DNA of 64,000 nt from Cynocephalus volans (GCF_027409185.1 NC_084475.1:15024130-15088129); one strand, 5' to 3'; positions 33,301-45,850 are shown, counted from the stretch's first letter. Notes: generated from the letters alone by a model not told the origin. Numbers and translations: made by a program.

Positions 33301-33579
33301 CCACAGGGCATAAGATTCGGGCTGTGGGGTTTCCTACAGGACAAATGGTCTGCCTTTTCAACAAATACGCTGCAAGGAAAACTAGCAGATTGAAAGAAAC
33401 TTAAGAAACATACCAACCAAGTACAGTATTTGAAACTCGTTTGGATCCTGATTAAAATAAAACTGTAAAACACTAAGACATTCAGGGAAATTTGAACATT
33501 GAGTGGATTTTTGATATTATGAAGAAACTAAGATGAGTTTCTTGAAAGTGTGGTAATTGTGTTTCTCGTTTGCTTTTTA
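27393..33579. other. long gene-free stretch
   Basis: Mostly unique sequence. I see a short CA run (28019-28045), a G10 run (29466-29475), a MIR (30295-30420), a MER5-like relic near 30820-30950 and an old unnamed repeat from about 33240 up to the SINE at 33580. No frame shows a recognisable domain and I see no conserved splice-bounded exon. Confidence 0.45.
30295..30420 (+). repeat. MIR element
   Basis: It contains 'ggagccagaggcctggattc', then 'aaatcctg' and 'ttttacagatgaggaaattg', the MIR core in plus orientation. Confidence 0.65.
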
Positions 33580-33804
33580 TTTATTTATTTTATTTATTTA
33601 TTTATTTATTTAAAGATGACCGGTAAGGGGATCTTTTTTTTTTTTTTTTAAAAGATGACCGGTAAGGGGATCTTAACCCTTGACTTGGTGTTGTGAGCAC
33701 CACGCTCAGCCAGTGAGCGAACCGGCCATCCGTATATGGGATCCGAACCCGGGGCCTTGGTGTTCTCAGCACCGCACTCTCCTGAGTGAGCCACGGGCCG
33801 GCCC
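33580..33804 (-). repeat. dimeric tRNA-Ile-like SINE
   Basis: On the minus strand it reads GGGCCGGCCCGTGGCTCACT, two tRNA-like units, 'gatccccttaccggtcatct' and an A-rich tail with TAAA units. A 15-base target-site duplication (CTCGTTTGCTTTTTA) flanks it at 33565-33579 and 33805-33819. The tail junction 'agatgaccggtaaggggatc' is present twice, about 37 bases apart, an internal duplication. It lies inside an older repeat. Confidence 0.95.
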
Positions 33805-33819
33805 CTCGTTTGCTTTTTA

Positions 33820-34984
33820 AGATTTCTTCTCTTTCAGAGACACATTGAAATTCCCATGAATGACATTGAGGATTTGCTTAAATATAATCAGATGGGGGTG
33901 GTGTGGGTAGGGAATAGAACGAAACTGAATTCACCAGCAGCTGGTAATTATTAAAGCTAGGTGATGAGTACATGGGTATTTAGTATAGTATCTCTCTGTG
34001 CAAATATTTGAAAATTTCTACAATAAAAGGGATTTTTAAGCAAGTGTTTTGCTTCAAGCCAGGGTTTTGGAGGAAATATCACTTAGGTCTTGAAAGCAGC
34101 AGGTCCCTTTGCCCTGTGGATCCCTGGCATCACATGCCGCTGTTCCTCAAGAATGGTCTCCACAGTGCTGTCCCCTTCATGGGGATTCTCGTTGGATGAG
34201 GATGGTGTGAAAGTTTCCGGTTGCCTAGCAATGGCTGGCAGCAAATCGATCCCCCGCTCTGCAGCACAGTAGTCGAATATTGACCATCTGGGTGATTTGA
34301 GGATTCAACTCTCTAAATGAACAAAATATTTTTTCTTGGATAATTGATCAGGACCACAACAGGTGCTAAACTGAGGCAAGAGACACTGAAGAGAAGGGTC
34401 GGGATCAGGTGAGGAGATATGCAAAGAAAGAGAGGGATCAGGGCAGGGGTGGGGAGCAGCTGACTGAAGTTGGGAAAGCCAGGGATGTCCCTGAGTACTC
34501 AGCCCTGAGCTCTGCTCTCCAAGACCTTTCAGAAGAACCCGCTCTCGATTCAGCACCTCTGCAGCTGGACAGCACCTCTGAAGGCCAGGTTTCAAGGGTG
34601 GACTGTGACGCTGCATTCCCTGAGTGTGCTGGGATGGTCTCTGCTACCAGCTGGTTAGCACATGGTGTTAAGGAGGCCAAGGCCCTGGCCTTGAGCCTGG
34701 CATTGACCAATTAGCTTCAGCAGCTGAACTGGCTTTGCTTGACTTATAACCGTATTGGTAAGTAAATAAGGGGTGGCTGTTGCTAGGTAGCCTGGACAAG
34801 ATAATGGGTATGGGTTCATGGAATGCGACCCCCATTCCTGGCAAAGCTACTCAAGTTCATGCTCGTCTTTGGGGAGGATCATAATGCCAATTGCTGCCAA
34901 TTTCATATTCAAAAGAACAGCTAGGGAGAATGTGAAAGAAAAGGAAGCCCGCCCCCTTGAATTAGTCAACTGCTATTGTTTAAC
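33820..34984. other. intergenic, no gene seen
   Basis: The first about 200 bases continue the old repeat that the SINE at 33580 broke ('ggtgatgagtacatgggtat', then 'tacaataaaa'). The rest is unrecognised. Confidence 0.4.
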
Positions 34985-35395
34985 AAACAATTCCAGAACT
35001 CAGTAGCAGACAAGAGTGAGCACTTATTTCTCATCCAGTTGTCTGTGGGTCAGTAGGGGTTTGGTTGATCTTCTCTGGGCTCAGCTGGAGGAGGCTCCGA
35101 GGTGCACGTGGGGTCCAGACCTGCTCTACATGCTTCCGTCCTCATCAGGCCTGGGGTTACCCATGGCACATCCTACTCATAGCGGAAGGCAGGTGGGCAC
35201 GAGGGCAAGAGCATTCACACAAGCACTCTTTAAACTACTGCTCATATCATGCCTGCTAACCTCTCACTCGCCAAACAAGTCCCAAGACCAAGCTCATTAT
35301 CAGTGGGGCAGGGAAGTACACTCTGTCCACAATGTATGCAGTGAACATTTGCTGAACAATAGTCTGTCACACCTCCACACCTGAAATTTGGTCTG
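34985..35395 (+). repeat. old interspersed repeat, family A (not named)
   Basis: It reads 'acttatttctcatccagttg', then 'tctgtgggtcagtagggg', and a region resembling 'cccatggcacatcctactca'. The same family appears at about 36480, 40765 and 45405, always in this direction. It resembles a common old LTR or DNA-transposon consensus that I cannot name safely. Confidence 0.5.
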
Positions 35396-35892
35396 TATTC
35401 TAGCTTGACTAGTCCTGCGAGAAGCATTGACGGGAGGGAAGAAAACCAACAGTGCCTACAGTCCAGGTAGCAATTGCACAGGCAGGCTCTGGCTCTGGCC
35501 CTCCTGCCTTCCATGGGACCTGAAGGTGGTAGGAAGTGAGTAACTGATGTAGGAACCCACTAGCTGCTGGCCACCATGATGGAGGCCAAGGGAACTGCTG
35601 GAGGCTGGGAAAATGTGCCTGCTGCTGTTTTAAGCTGAGCAGTTTTGCAGCATTGAAAGTTCTCGCAAGTGTGTGTAAGTGTGTGTTGTGTGCGCGTGTG
35701 TGGACATCTCTCCCTCTATTTATAGGTTCCTGAAAGGGGGCAGGGATAAGTAAGGCCTCCATCACCACCAGGCAAGGAAGGCAAAGGGACTGTTGACTCT
35801 GTCAAAGATGCAGACATGTTTGCACAGAAATCTCTGGCACGTAATAAAGGCTGGGAAGAGCAGAGATCGGAATTAAAACACAGGCTGGCTAG

Positions 35893-35964
35893 CTTAAAAA
35901 CACTATGCTTAATTAAAACACTATGCTTAATTAAAACACTATGCTTAATTAAAACACTATGCTT
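35893..35964. repeat. 18-bp minisatellite, 4 copies
   Basis: Four head-to-tail copies of AATTAAAACACTATGCTT (35893-35910, 35911-35928, 35929-35946, 35947-35964). The last three are identical; the first differs at its 5' end. The unit is a multiple of three, so one frame repeats Cys-Leu-Ile-Lys-Thr-Leu. Confidence 0.95.
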
Positions 35965-36479
35965 CCTGGGAGGTGTTAGCAGCTGTTTAAATTTCAGAGC
36001 ATGGAATAGTGTGTAATTCTGTCTTATGTAGCAACCACGCAGGGCTCTGGCTGAGAACTGACAAAGCATAACTGGGATGGCAAATGCATCCCACAGATTC
36101 CTAGGTTGGTGCAATTAGCAGGTGGGCCCAGAGAGCTGCTGGTTTGTTCCCATGGCTGAACCCCAGAGAGTGGGAGATGTTCTCTCTCCTTCTTGGAAAG
36201 ATGTGAGGATAAATGCCCTCAGCCCTGGGAGACAGAGGAGCCATGGGCCCCTTCTCTGCCTCGCAGCTGCCCTGATACTTTATCTCCAAATGCAGATAGA
36301 GACAGGATGATGGCATTTCTGGAAATGGTGGAGGAGACCCCTGCAGAATGTAACAATGAACGGAGTTCTGAAACATATTTAGGCCAAGGGGTGTGTGTAA
36401 GAGCATTCCAGGCTAAGGAAAAAGCAAGAGAAAGCAAGAAATAAAAAACCAAAAGCAACATTATAGTATCTGTATCCAG

Positions 36480-36895
36480 CAACTATTGTCACAATAATGT
36501 TACGCAAAAAACATCCTAAAACACAACTGCTTAATACAACATTCCCTTATTCTTGCTCAGGCCTGTGAGGGACTGGGGGTCCGTACTCCATGTATGTTCA
36601 TCTGGGGACCCAGACATAGCAGCTCCTCACAGCAAGCCCCTCTCCTGGCCGTGGCAGAAATGCAAGAGGCAAACTCAGATGCATGGTGCACTTATGCCTC
36701 TGCTTGAGTCGCACCTACTGGCGCATGTCCCATGGGCCAAGAGTGAGTTGCATGGCCAAGCCTAAAGTCAAGGAACAGGGAAGTACACCTTGCCTCTCGA
36801 AGGAAGAACTGTAAGTTCCCATGATATGAGGCATGGCACAGGGAGGGTGATGAATTGGGGTGGATACTTCCATTTACCACAGGACCCGAGGGGTA
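36480..36895 (+). repeat. old interspersed repeat, family A
   Basis: It shares the layout of the 34985 copy: 'aaaacacaactgcttaatac', then a 'ctgtgagggactgggggtcc' block and 'cccatgggccaagagtgagt'. Confidence 0.45.
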
Positions 36896-39539
36896 TCTGC
36901 AAGCAACTGAGACATCTGCTGGAATATTGCATGAGAGACACAGGGTGAGCAGAAGACATTGGTGAGACAAGACACTGCAACCACTGGAGACTTCAGGTGC
37001 TGTGCCAAGGAACGTGGGCTTTTCCTACGGGCAATAAGGAGCCTGTGAGGGACTCTGAGCTGTGGTGGGACATGAACAGATTTGTGTTTTGAAAAGTCAC
37101 CCTAGTGACTATGCAGGAGGGGTTCAAGGTGGTAAGTCTGGTTGTGATATAGGGAGGAGACAGCAGAGTTCTCATGCGTGTGTGCGTGCATGTGTGTTTG
37201 TGTGTGTGTGCGTGTGCATGTGTGCGTACGCGCGCAAACGCATCTCTCTATGTGAACAGGTTTGAACCAGCCTGTTCAGGCAGTAAATGCCAAACATGGC
37301 AACCGGTGGGGGTGGCAGATCAGGGCACGAGAGCAGCCAGGGCGGACCACCTGGGCTTCTGGTTTAGGGACTGCCAGTGCCAAATTCCTTCTGAGGCTTC
37401 TGGAGGAGATGCCAGTCTGAAGAGGAAGAACAAGGAGGCATCTCAGTGGGAACATGCCCAGGCATCGCAGACGTCCCTCTAGTGAGCCAAGCTGTCAGAA
37501 GAGGTGCCACAGGGGCAGGACCTGATCTGGTTTATTCACCACCAGACCCTCAGTGCTTCATACTGCGCCTGGAACCCCACGAGCACTCGGGAAGTGAGTG
37601 CTGACTGCAGTCTTCCTGGGCACTTGAGTCTGGAATTCAGGGAAAACCTGGCTTGGAATCACAATTTCGGGTCATCCAGATTCAGTGGTCCTGCAACGTC
37701 TGGGGACCAACTTCTCTGCAATAGTCCTTCATAGACTATCACATGTGGTTGCTGTTTCTTCTAAGTCTCTTCTTCTCCACACTGAAGAATTCCCATTCCT
37801 CCAGCGTGGCACTGCTGGTCCTCTGTCCCCTCCCACCTTCCTGTCCCTTCACTACCACCCCTCCCTGTACCCAACACCCCTGCCTCACCGCAGACTCTGT
37901 GTCCCTCTCTCAAACCTGCACTTTTTCATGCCTCTGTGCTCACTCTGCAGTTTGAAGGCCTTGCTCTCATTTTCCATGTCCTCAAATGCCACTTACCCTT
38001 TAAGGCCAAACTCAAATGCCACCGGCTTTGGGACACCTGGAGCTCCCTCCCCATCGTTACCACCTCACCACATCTCCTACCGTGTAAGGCCCCAAATCAA
38101 GATGCGGTATTATTTCTGCCTTGACATCTTTGAGCCTCACAAGGCCCCAAAGGCCGAACTATGAGCCCCCTGCTCTCACCCAATATGCCCCCACCCAGTG
38201 GGACAGGCTCCCTCCCGGCTAGATGCCCTGGCGGCCAGACCAGCTGCAGCCCACCCATCCTGAACGTAACAGGTTCCTCTCCCTGCCAGCCAGCAGAATT
38301 ATTCAAACAAGCTGATCACAGCCTCTTGTCCCACCCTCTTGTCACTACACAGGCTGACTCCCACTCTCCCTGCTGGTCACGCTGCTCCCAAGTGCACCCT
38401 GCATGTGGCCCTGTGGGGTGAGCACGTGGTGACCAGAACCCCTCCCTTCCTGCTAGTGTCAGGCCTTGGCTTTGGTTAGGTGCATGTGTGTCCCCGCCCC
38501 TCTTTCCCTCAAGATCAGGGACTGTGTAGCCCCATCTTGGTACCTTGCTTGGCCCATGAAGGGGCTCAGGAAATGTGTGGACCAGATGGTTCCTTCACAT
38601 TCTTCTGCTCCCACCAACCCACACCCCCAGATGACCCTCCTCCAAGTTCTCCACATCCCTCTAAGGTTCATGGCACCCCGTAAATGCTTGCAACCAGAGG
38701 CCACATCTTGCTTTCTAAGTCTTCTTTGCCCACACTTAAACTGAGTTGGGGAATTTTGGACAAAAGTGTAGACCATCATGAGTCCCTGCAAAGATTGCCT
38801 CCAGAATCAATACCCCGAGGCCATTTAAATATTGTCTGAAACCGAGCCAGTCAGCTCATCTCCCTTGCTCAGCTCCAAATGATGTTTAATTTTTCTATAA
38901 ATAAACTTGCACGATGTCATACCACATTACTGCACCTTGAAACATTCCTATTCCGATCTGTGAGCAGACGACATGCTGAGCCATGCCGAACATTTTCTCC
39001 AGGGACATTTTCCAGTAATGTAACTGATTAAAATGTAGCTGACTGCAGGAGAAGCCATGGCGCTGCAGGCGGCCTTGGGTAAGCCAGTGACACCCAGAGA
39101 TAGTCAATAACGGTTTGTGGCAAAACCGATAATGCACCCGCTATTCTATCGACTGGGGCTGTGGCTTCAGGTAATCGTGCTAAATTGCCAGGCTGGAGCT
39201 GCGTTCCACTGGGCTTGGCCGCAGCCTTCCTCTTTTGAAAATTTCCATTGGTTTGAAGTTGGGTTCTTGTTTCTTCCTCCTGTAACTCCATTCTAATGAG
39301 ATGGCTATTTCTGCTGGTGACTGCCTGTGGGAGAGTTTGGAATGCATTAGAGACACAGACTCCATCTGTGAGCGTGTGTGCACACCTTCCCATGTTAGCA
39401 TGAGCCCTGTGCCCATACCGCGCTGGGTGTTGCGTGCTGAGAGTATGGTCAGGCAGCTGTGTGCCCTCCAGAAGCTTGTTGTCCAGGGGAGAGACAGACC
39501 CTGTTCCCGGAATTTCAGTGCCACCTGTCAAGGGTTCTG
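36896..39539. other. intergenic, no gene seen
   Basis: A short GT run lies at 37168-37240. The remainder is unique, with a pyrimidine-rich stretch at about 37740-38440. Open frames here show no domain I know. Confidence 0.4.
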
Positions 39540-39740
39540 TGTCAGCTGGAGTCAGAAGAGGAGTCGGTTCAAATCCTACCCGCTCCACGTTCTAGCCACA
39601 TGACCTTGAGCCTCAGCTCCTAGTCTATAAAGAGGTGATCCCCATGTGCCTACATCAGAGTGTTGTCACATTAAATGGGTCACCTAAGCAGACTGCTGAC
39701 CACTGTGCTTGGCACACAGTGAGTGCCCAATAAAATGGTC
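39540..39740 (+). repeat. MIR element
   Basis: It contains 'gtcggttcaaatcctacccg', 'catgaccttgagcctcagct', 'cttggcacacagtgagtgcc' and a CAATAAA end. Read on minus it gives RVGFEPTPL, a known translation artefact of MIR. Confidence 0.8.
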
Positions 39741-40150
39741 CTTTGTCCTCATGATCGAGGCCTGTGCAAAGGGCCACAGGACACAGAGGAAGGAGTGACC
39801 GTCTACCTAGAAGGTCAGGGCAGCTTCACAGAGGAGGTGACACAGGAGTTAAGTTCTGTAGGGCAGAGAAGAGGCACACAGAAGAGCCTGGGTGAAGGTA
39901 TGGGGCCTGGCACGTCTAGAGAGGGCAGAGGGAGGCTGGGCTGGAGCGGAGGATGGGGCTGGTCCCCGGGAGAGGTAGCAGATACTCGGCTGGCCTTCGA
40001 TTTCAGCCAAGGTTATAGGAGCGATGGAGGGTCGTCCTTGTCCACTGCCAGGCGCTGCCTCCCCCATCAGCCCATGCTCAGGGCAGCCCCAAAATGCAGA
40101 GGTGCCAACGTCCCCAGAGAAAAGCCTGGAGTCGCAGCCTCTGGTCCTCT

Positions 40151-40163
40151 GGGGGGGGGGGGG
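40151..40163. repeat. poly-G tract (13 G)
   Basis: Uninterrupted run of 13 G. Confidence 0.9.
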
Positions 40164-40764
40164 ACGCAGTGATTCTAGGGCACATCCCATGCGGTTTCTA
40201 GGGGTCCCCAGTAGGTTTGAGCCTGGGCCCCTGACATGTTCTTCATTGGCTTGTCCTTTATTCCTGCTTCCTGGGGTCACCTCCAAATAAACTATCCCCA
40301 TCCATATGCCTCCCTCAGGATCTGCTTTCAGGGGAGCCCAACTAAGGGAGGAAGGCACACACTTCACCATCCTAAGCCCACCAAGCCCACCCTGCCCCAG
40401 CCAAATCTTGAGAGTGGGGAACACGAGACCCAAGGCCCCCTCTGTGATGCCCACAGTAGGTGGTCTGGGGCGTGAGAAGCTGTGTCTAAGAGGGTCACTG
40501 GGCAAGCAATTACGGAGCAATTTCTGCACATCCTCCCACTCCTACCCCTAAGAGAAGCGTGGCTGGGGGCTCTGAGCTGCCTGGAGAGTAACTGAGGTCT
40601 CTCTGCAACCCACCCTCTACCTCACCACAGACCTCAGCACCAGAGGGTTGGTGAGAAGGCTGGTCACCAGCCCACTAGAAAGTGCCCATGTACAAGAGCC
40701 AGTCACTCGCAGTCAAACCAGGTAACTCCCCAAGACAGACGCCGGTTCCAGTCAGTCCAAGTGT

Positions 40765-41045
40765 ATCAGTTATCGATCACCACAGCAATGTGGCATTGCA
40801 ACCCGACCCCCAGCGGCATTCAGCACAACTGCTTCTTTTTGCTCACAGGGAGTCTGTGGGTAGACAGGACGGTTCTGCTGCTCTGGGCTAAGCAAAGCGA
40901 AACTCTGCTGGGCTCTAGTGTGCATCTGCCATTAGCTGGCAGTTGGCTGGGGACTGGCTGGTCTAGGACAACCACATCTGGGTTCCACATCTCTGCCATC
41001 CTCCCCCAGGCCCACCTGGGCTTGCTCTCATGGTGGGGTCAGGGT
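40765..41045 (+). repeat. old interspersed repeat, family A
   Basis: It opens 'cagttatcgatcaccacagc', then 'ttctttttgctcacagggag' and 'tctgtgggtagacaggacgg', as in the 34985 copy. Confidence 0.5.
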
Positions 41046-41399
41046 CCCGGGAGGAAGGAAGTATGGGCTGGAGCTGGCATGCCGTCCCTTGGACAAAGCA
41101 AGTTACGGGGCCAGCCCAGGTTCAAGGGGTGGGGAATGGACGCCAGATGGGACACGTTGCATTGTCACATTGCAGAGGGTGTGGGTGAAGAGAAGGGCAG
41201 AGGATTGGGGCCATGTTTGCAATCAGCCAACCCCACCAAAGTGTGGAGCAGCATCTTAAGGGGGAAGAACCGGCTCCCACACTCGCTGCGCTCCTCCTTG
41301 CTGTGTGGCCTTGTGCTGGGTGCTGAACTCCTCTGAGCCTCACTTTCATCATCTGTGAAAGGACATTATCCCCATTGTGAGGGCTCCTGCATGGACTAG

Positions 41400-41900
41400 G
41401 GCAATCCATTCATTTAAGCAGTATGTGCTGAGGGTGTTCTGTGTGCTAAGCATGCTCCAGGCGCTGGGCTGTACCAGTGAACGGAAAGATGAAGACCCCT
41501 GCCTCCTGTAGCTAACACTGCTGCAGCGGGAGCCAGACGAGCGAGAGGTGCAGCAAGTGGATCAAACAGAATGCTCGACGGTATAAGTGCTGCAGCAAAG
41601 TAAGGCAGAGAGGAGCGTGGGAAGTGCGGGGTGCCGGGGGGGATGCTGTAGGCTGAGAAGGTGGCATTGATCCCAGTCATAAAGCTGACAATGAGGTTAG
41701 CCATGTGGATATCTGGGGACAGAGCATTCCAGGTGGATAGAACAGCCAGTGCAAAGGCCCCGAGGCAGGGGTGTGGCTGGAGCAGAGAACATGAGGGGAG
41801 CAAGGGCAAGCGCACGGAGGAGAGGGGCCAGACCTGGATAGTGCAGAGCCTGGAGGCCACTGTAAGGAGCCCCTGGAGAGCCCTGAGCATATGACCACCA
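41400..41900 (+). repeat. old interspersed repeat (L2-like)
   Basis: It reads 'gtgtgctaagcatgctccag', 'ggacagagcattccaggtgg' and 'cagtgcaaaggccccgaggc'. These phrases belong to a very common old mammalian repeat, probably L2-related. The family name is uncertain. Confidence 0.45.
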
Positions 41901-42044
41901 TGTCTTGCTTCCTGTGCAGAACGCACTATGGGGGTGGGGAGCAGTGGGAGTGGGGGGAGGTGTAGGGATGGAGGATCCCACTCTGGGCAAATTCATAGAG
42001 AGAGGAAGTAGCACAAGGCTTCAGTATAGGGCCACGAGGTGACT

Positions 42045-42260
42045 ACCAGCATAGGTGCTGAGTCATGTGGGCCTGGGTTTGAGTCCCACCTCCATTGCTG
42101 ACAAGCTGTGTGGCCTTGGTCAAGTCAATGCCTTCCCTGTGACTCTTTGCAAAACGAAGGATTCATAACGGCATCCACCTCATGCGCATGCCCTGAGTTC
42201 AAAATGAACTAAAGTCTGCAGCTCCAGGAAGAGGGCCAGGCACCCGGTAAATGTTCAAAC
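42045..42260 (+). repeat. MIR element
   Basis: It contains 'tgggcctgggtttgagtccc', 'caagctgtgtggccttggtc' and a tail with 'ggccaggcacccggtaaatg'. Confidence 0.75.
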
Positions 42261-43554
42261 ACGTGAGCTGGGATTGATGGTGGATGTGATGCTGTGGCCA
42301 TGGTGGTGGGTGCCGACTGACTCCCCCGGCCTCTGCTGCCTCGTCTCCGCACAGCACACGGTGGCAGGAGGCACCAAGCAGGTGCCTGGACAGGGCCTCC
42401 TCCGTGGGGACACCCCTTTGAGTTCTGCTGGGGGCTCCCCATCAGTCTTCTCCCAGATCTGCCGTGTGGGGTAATGGCTTGGAGTGAAGAACCAGCTGCC
42501 GGGTGCTGACGATTTCCCCCGAGTCTTTGGCAATTGTTTATCACCTTCACAGCCCAGTGATTCACTATCTCCAGCCAACTGTGCAGGCAGGGTTGCAAAT
42601 GGCAGTCCTGAGCTTCCTGACCCCAGGTCTGAGCCTGGATGGAGCTGGTGCCCTGGGGATCACTCCTCTGGAGATCCTACCCTGGGCTCCCCTTTTGGGA
42701 CCTCCACCCCACCCTCTTCTCCCTGCCCTACACTCCCCACCCTGGCAGCCTAGCATCCCACAGTGGTTGGGACTTAATTCTGCTCCTTAAAGGACATTCA
42801 TTCAATGGACAATCAAATGCGAATTGGCATGCACACTTTTTGTAAGGCTTTTTATAAGTAAATGGCTAAATCAGGAAAACATCTCTAGGCACACCATCTG
42901 TCTCAATTTGAGCTTTGAGACATATGGTCACCTAGCAATGTTCCCGTGTCAGTTTCTAAAAAACCAGAAACTGGGTAGGCAAGTGAACATCACTCACACT
43001 TTGAAAGCAGGTTGTGAGTCACGGGAGCCTTCCTTCTGGCCACAGCTGGCTGTGGCCAGTGCTGCGGGAGGGGCTGGGGCCATTTGTGGGGTGTCTGGGG
43101 GTGAGCAGCAGCCCATCTGCCTCTAGGACCTCCGTCTGTCCACAGCTGGCCATGCTCACACATACTTGAGGTTTTATCAGTGCATCTCTGTGAGTCTCAC
43201 TTTAGCCAGACAAGACTGGCCTTTGGGGCACATGGTGGGTCACAGCAAAGCCACCTCTAAGCGGCACCGCACCTCCGCAACCCACCTGGCCCTGCTGGTG
43301 CAGAAAGCCAGTGCGGCAGCTCCAGAGTGGATGGGGGCAGTGCAGGTGTGTGTGGATTCTATGTATGGGTGCACATATATAGAGGATATCTCTAGAAATG
43401 TATGCAAGGAAGATGTTCTCTTGGGGTGAAGGTAGAGACCCCCAAGGTGGCCCACCTCTTGGTGTCCGTGACCTTGTGTGCTCCCCACCCCTCGTAGCAG
43501 TAGGGTTAGCCTGTGAACCCAGAAAATGCAGCAGGTGTGTATCTCTTCTGAGGC
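42261..43554. other. intergenic, no gene seen
   Basis: Unique sequence. Two imperfect copies of CACAGCTGGC(C/T) flank about 100 bases near 43043-43150. Nothing else is recognised. Confidence 0.4.
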
Positions 43555-43935
43555 TCTTTTATGGGCTGAAGTGGACCCCCCCCTGCAAATTCATATGTTG
43601 AGGTCCTACCACCCAGTACCTCGGATTGTGTATGTGGAGACAGGGCCTTCAAAGTGGTAATTAAGGTAATATGAGGTTAGATAGGTGGACTCTAATCCAT
43701 TCTCACTAGTGTTCCTATAAGAAGAGGAATTTAGGACACAGACAGGTACAGAGGAAAGACCATGTGAAAACACAGAGAGAAGACAGCCACCTGCAAGTCA
43801 AGAAAAGAGGCCTCAGAAGAAACCAATCTTATTGATACCTTGACCTCAGACTTCTGGCCTCCAGAATTGTGAAAAACAATATTTCTGTTGGGTAAGCCAC
43901 CCAGTCTGTGGTACTATGTTATGGCCTGCACCTTG
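43555..43935 (+). repeat. MLT1-like MaLR LTR
   Basis: It reads 'ttcatatgttgaggtcctac', 'ctcactagtgttcctataag', 'agacttctggcctccagaat' and 'aagccacccagtctgtggta', a nearly full LTR in plus orientation. Confidence 0.85.
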
Positions 43936-44349
43936 CTTTCTTCACTTAGCCCGAAACAAAAGACAGCAAGAGTCTTCTGTTATTTTTAGCATTCCACTGT
44001 ATAAATTGCTGCCATTTATTTAAGCAACCCCCTGGATGTCTACATTGTTTCCAGTATTTTGCCATTGCACATAATGCTGCAACATGCACCCCCATGCGTG
44101 CAGCACCCCTTGTGTGTGCTGGCATATTTGCAGGATAAACACCCGCTGTGGAACTGCTGGGGCAGAGGCTATGAGCCTGCGACAGACGCCAGTGGACGCT
44201 GAGCTGCTCTCCTGGAGGCTCTTCCCGTTCACGCTCCTGTGACCTATGTACACGTGGGCCTGTCCCACGGCCTCGCTGACACAGCCTGCACTCACCCCTT
44301 TCACTCTTGTCAATCTGATGGGGGGAAGGTGGCATCTCGGTGCAGTTTT

Positions 44350-44880
44350 AAAAAATGCTTTTTTCTTTTTATTGAGGTGAGATTTCCATCACATAAAATT
44401 AACTACTTTAAAGTGAACAAATCAGGCACTAAGTACATTCACGGTGCTGTGTGACCACCACCTCTATCTAGTTCCAGAACATTTTCACCATCCCAAAGTA
44501 AAAGCCCGTGTTCATCCAGCATCGCTCTCCACTCCCCGCATCCCAACCCCTGGTGACCACCAACCTGCACCTGCGTCTGTGGATTTGGCTACTCTGGGCA
44601 TTTCGTATAAATGCCATCACACCCTGTGTGTCCCTTTGTAGATGGCTTCTTTCACTGAGCACAACGTTTCTGCAATGCGTCTGTGTTGTGGCATGTGCAG
44701 TCCTTCCTTTATTTTTATGGCTGAATAATAGTCCCCTGCATGGTCAGACCACACAGAACCGTACTGTGTCTCTCCAGTCGTCTGCTGATGGACGTTTGAG
44801 TTGATTCCTCCTCGGTGTGGTTTTAACTCGTATTTCCCTAACTATGGGTGAGGTTGAATTTCTTTTCACATATTAGATGC
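44350..44880 (-). repeat. L1 3' end (minus orientation)
   Basis: It is the complement of an old L1 end: 'ttttattgaggtgagatttc', 'cacataaaattaactacttt', 'gatggcttctttcactgagc' and 'tttatggctgaataatagtc'. About 400 bases before it (43940-44200) look L1-derived too. Confidence 0.85.
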
Positions 44881-45404
44881 TCTTTAGGGTCTCTTCCAAA
44901 CCAGGGGCAGGATGAGCTGGGGACAGGATGAATTGGTGCGGCACTGAAATGTCCCGTCCCCAGGCTGGTGCTTCCTTTGGGCTCCAGGGCCTTTCCGGTG
45001 TCAGAGCTTCCCTCACGGGTGGCCACCCCTGGGCGTATGGGCCTGGGGGTGGAGGGAGCCGCCACTGACTGAGCACTTTCTGTGTGCCTGGCACTCTTGT
45101 GGGCACTGAATGTATTACTGTCACCTCCTTGAGCCTTGCAGCAGCTCTAGGCTGAGGTTTTACTCCCCTTTATAGATGAGGAGACAGACCCTAGAGGCGT
45201 CTTGTGACACGCCCTTGCACAGCAGACGCACAGCACAGGCAGGACCCTCGGCAGGGCTGCTGGATGTGTGCACCGAGGGGGCCCCAGAGAATCGCTCTGG
45301 GGTAACTCATCCTGCCCTCCCCTTCCCTAGCACCTCACCCAGCAGCCCTCCTAAAGAGGAACAAGATTTCTCCTTTTCACACTTCTTGTATCGGAGTTGA
45401 CTGC

Positions 45405-45850
45405 TACTTAACAAAATACTCCAAAATTTAGCAGCTTAAAACAACAAACACTTATCTCAGTTTCTGAGGGCCAGGAATCTGGGGGTGGCTTCCCTAGGGC
45501 TGCTTCTGACTCAGGTTGTCTCTCGAGGTTGTAACAAGCTGTATGCTGAGGCTGCAGTCAGTGGAAGGTTCCACTGGGGCTGGAGGATGTTTCCGAGCAG
45601 GGCTGCCTCACATGTCTGTCAACCAGAGGCCTCAGTCGTCCCTGGCTGTTAGCAGGACGCCTTAGTCCCTCACCATGTGGATGTCTTTACAGGGTTAGCT
45701 GAGTGTCCTCACAACATGGTGGCTGATGTCCCCAGAGCGAGCCATCTGAGGGAAAAGCAAGGGGGAAGTCACAGGCAGACGTGTTACACTCATTGTACCC
45801 CGTTTGTTAGAAGTCTCAAAGTCCAGCCCACACTCAGAGGGAGAGAATTA
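45405..45850 (+). repeat. old interspersed repeat, family A (longest copy)
   Basis: It reads 'gcagcttaaaacaacaaaca', 'ctcagtttctgagggccagg', 'cacaacatggtggctgatgt' and 'agccatctgagggaaaagca'. This is the fullest of the four copies in the window. Confidence 0.6.

Noticed and set aside
39028-39588. 186-codon minus-strand frame containing RVGFEPTPL
   Set aside because: RVGFEPTPL is a well-known artefact from translating an antisense MIR; a MIR lies here.
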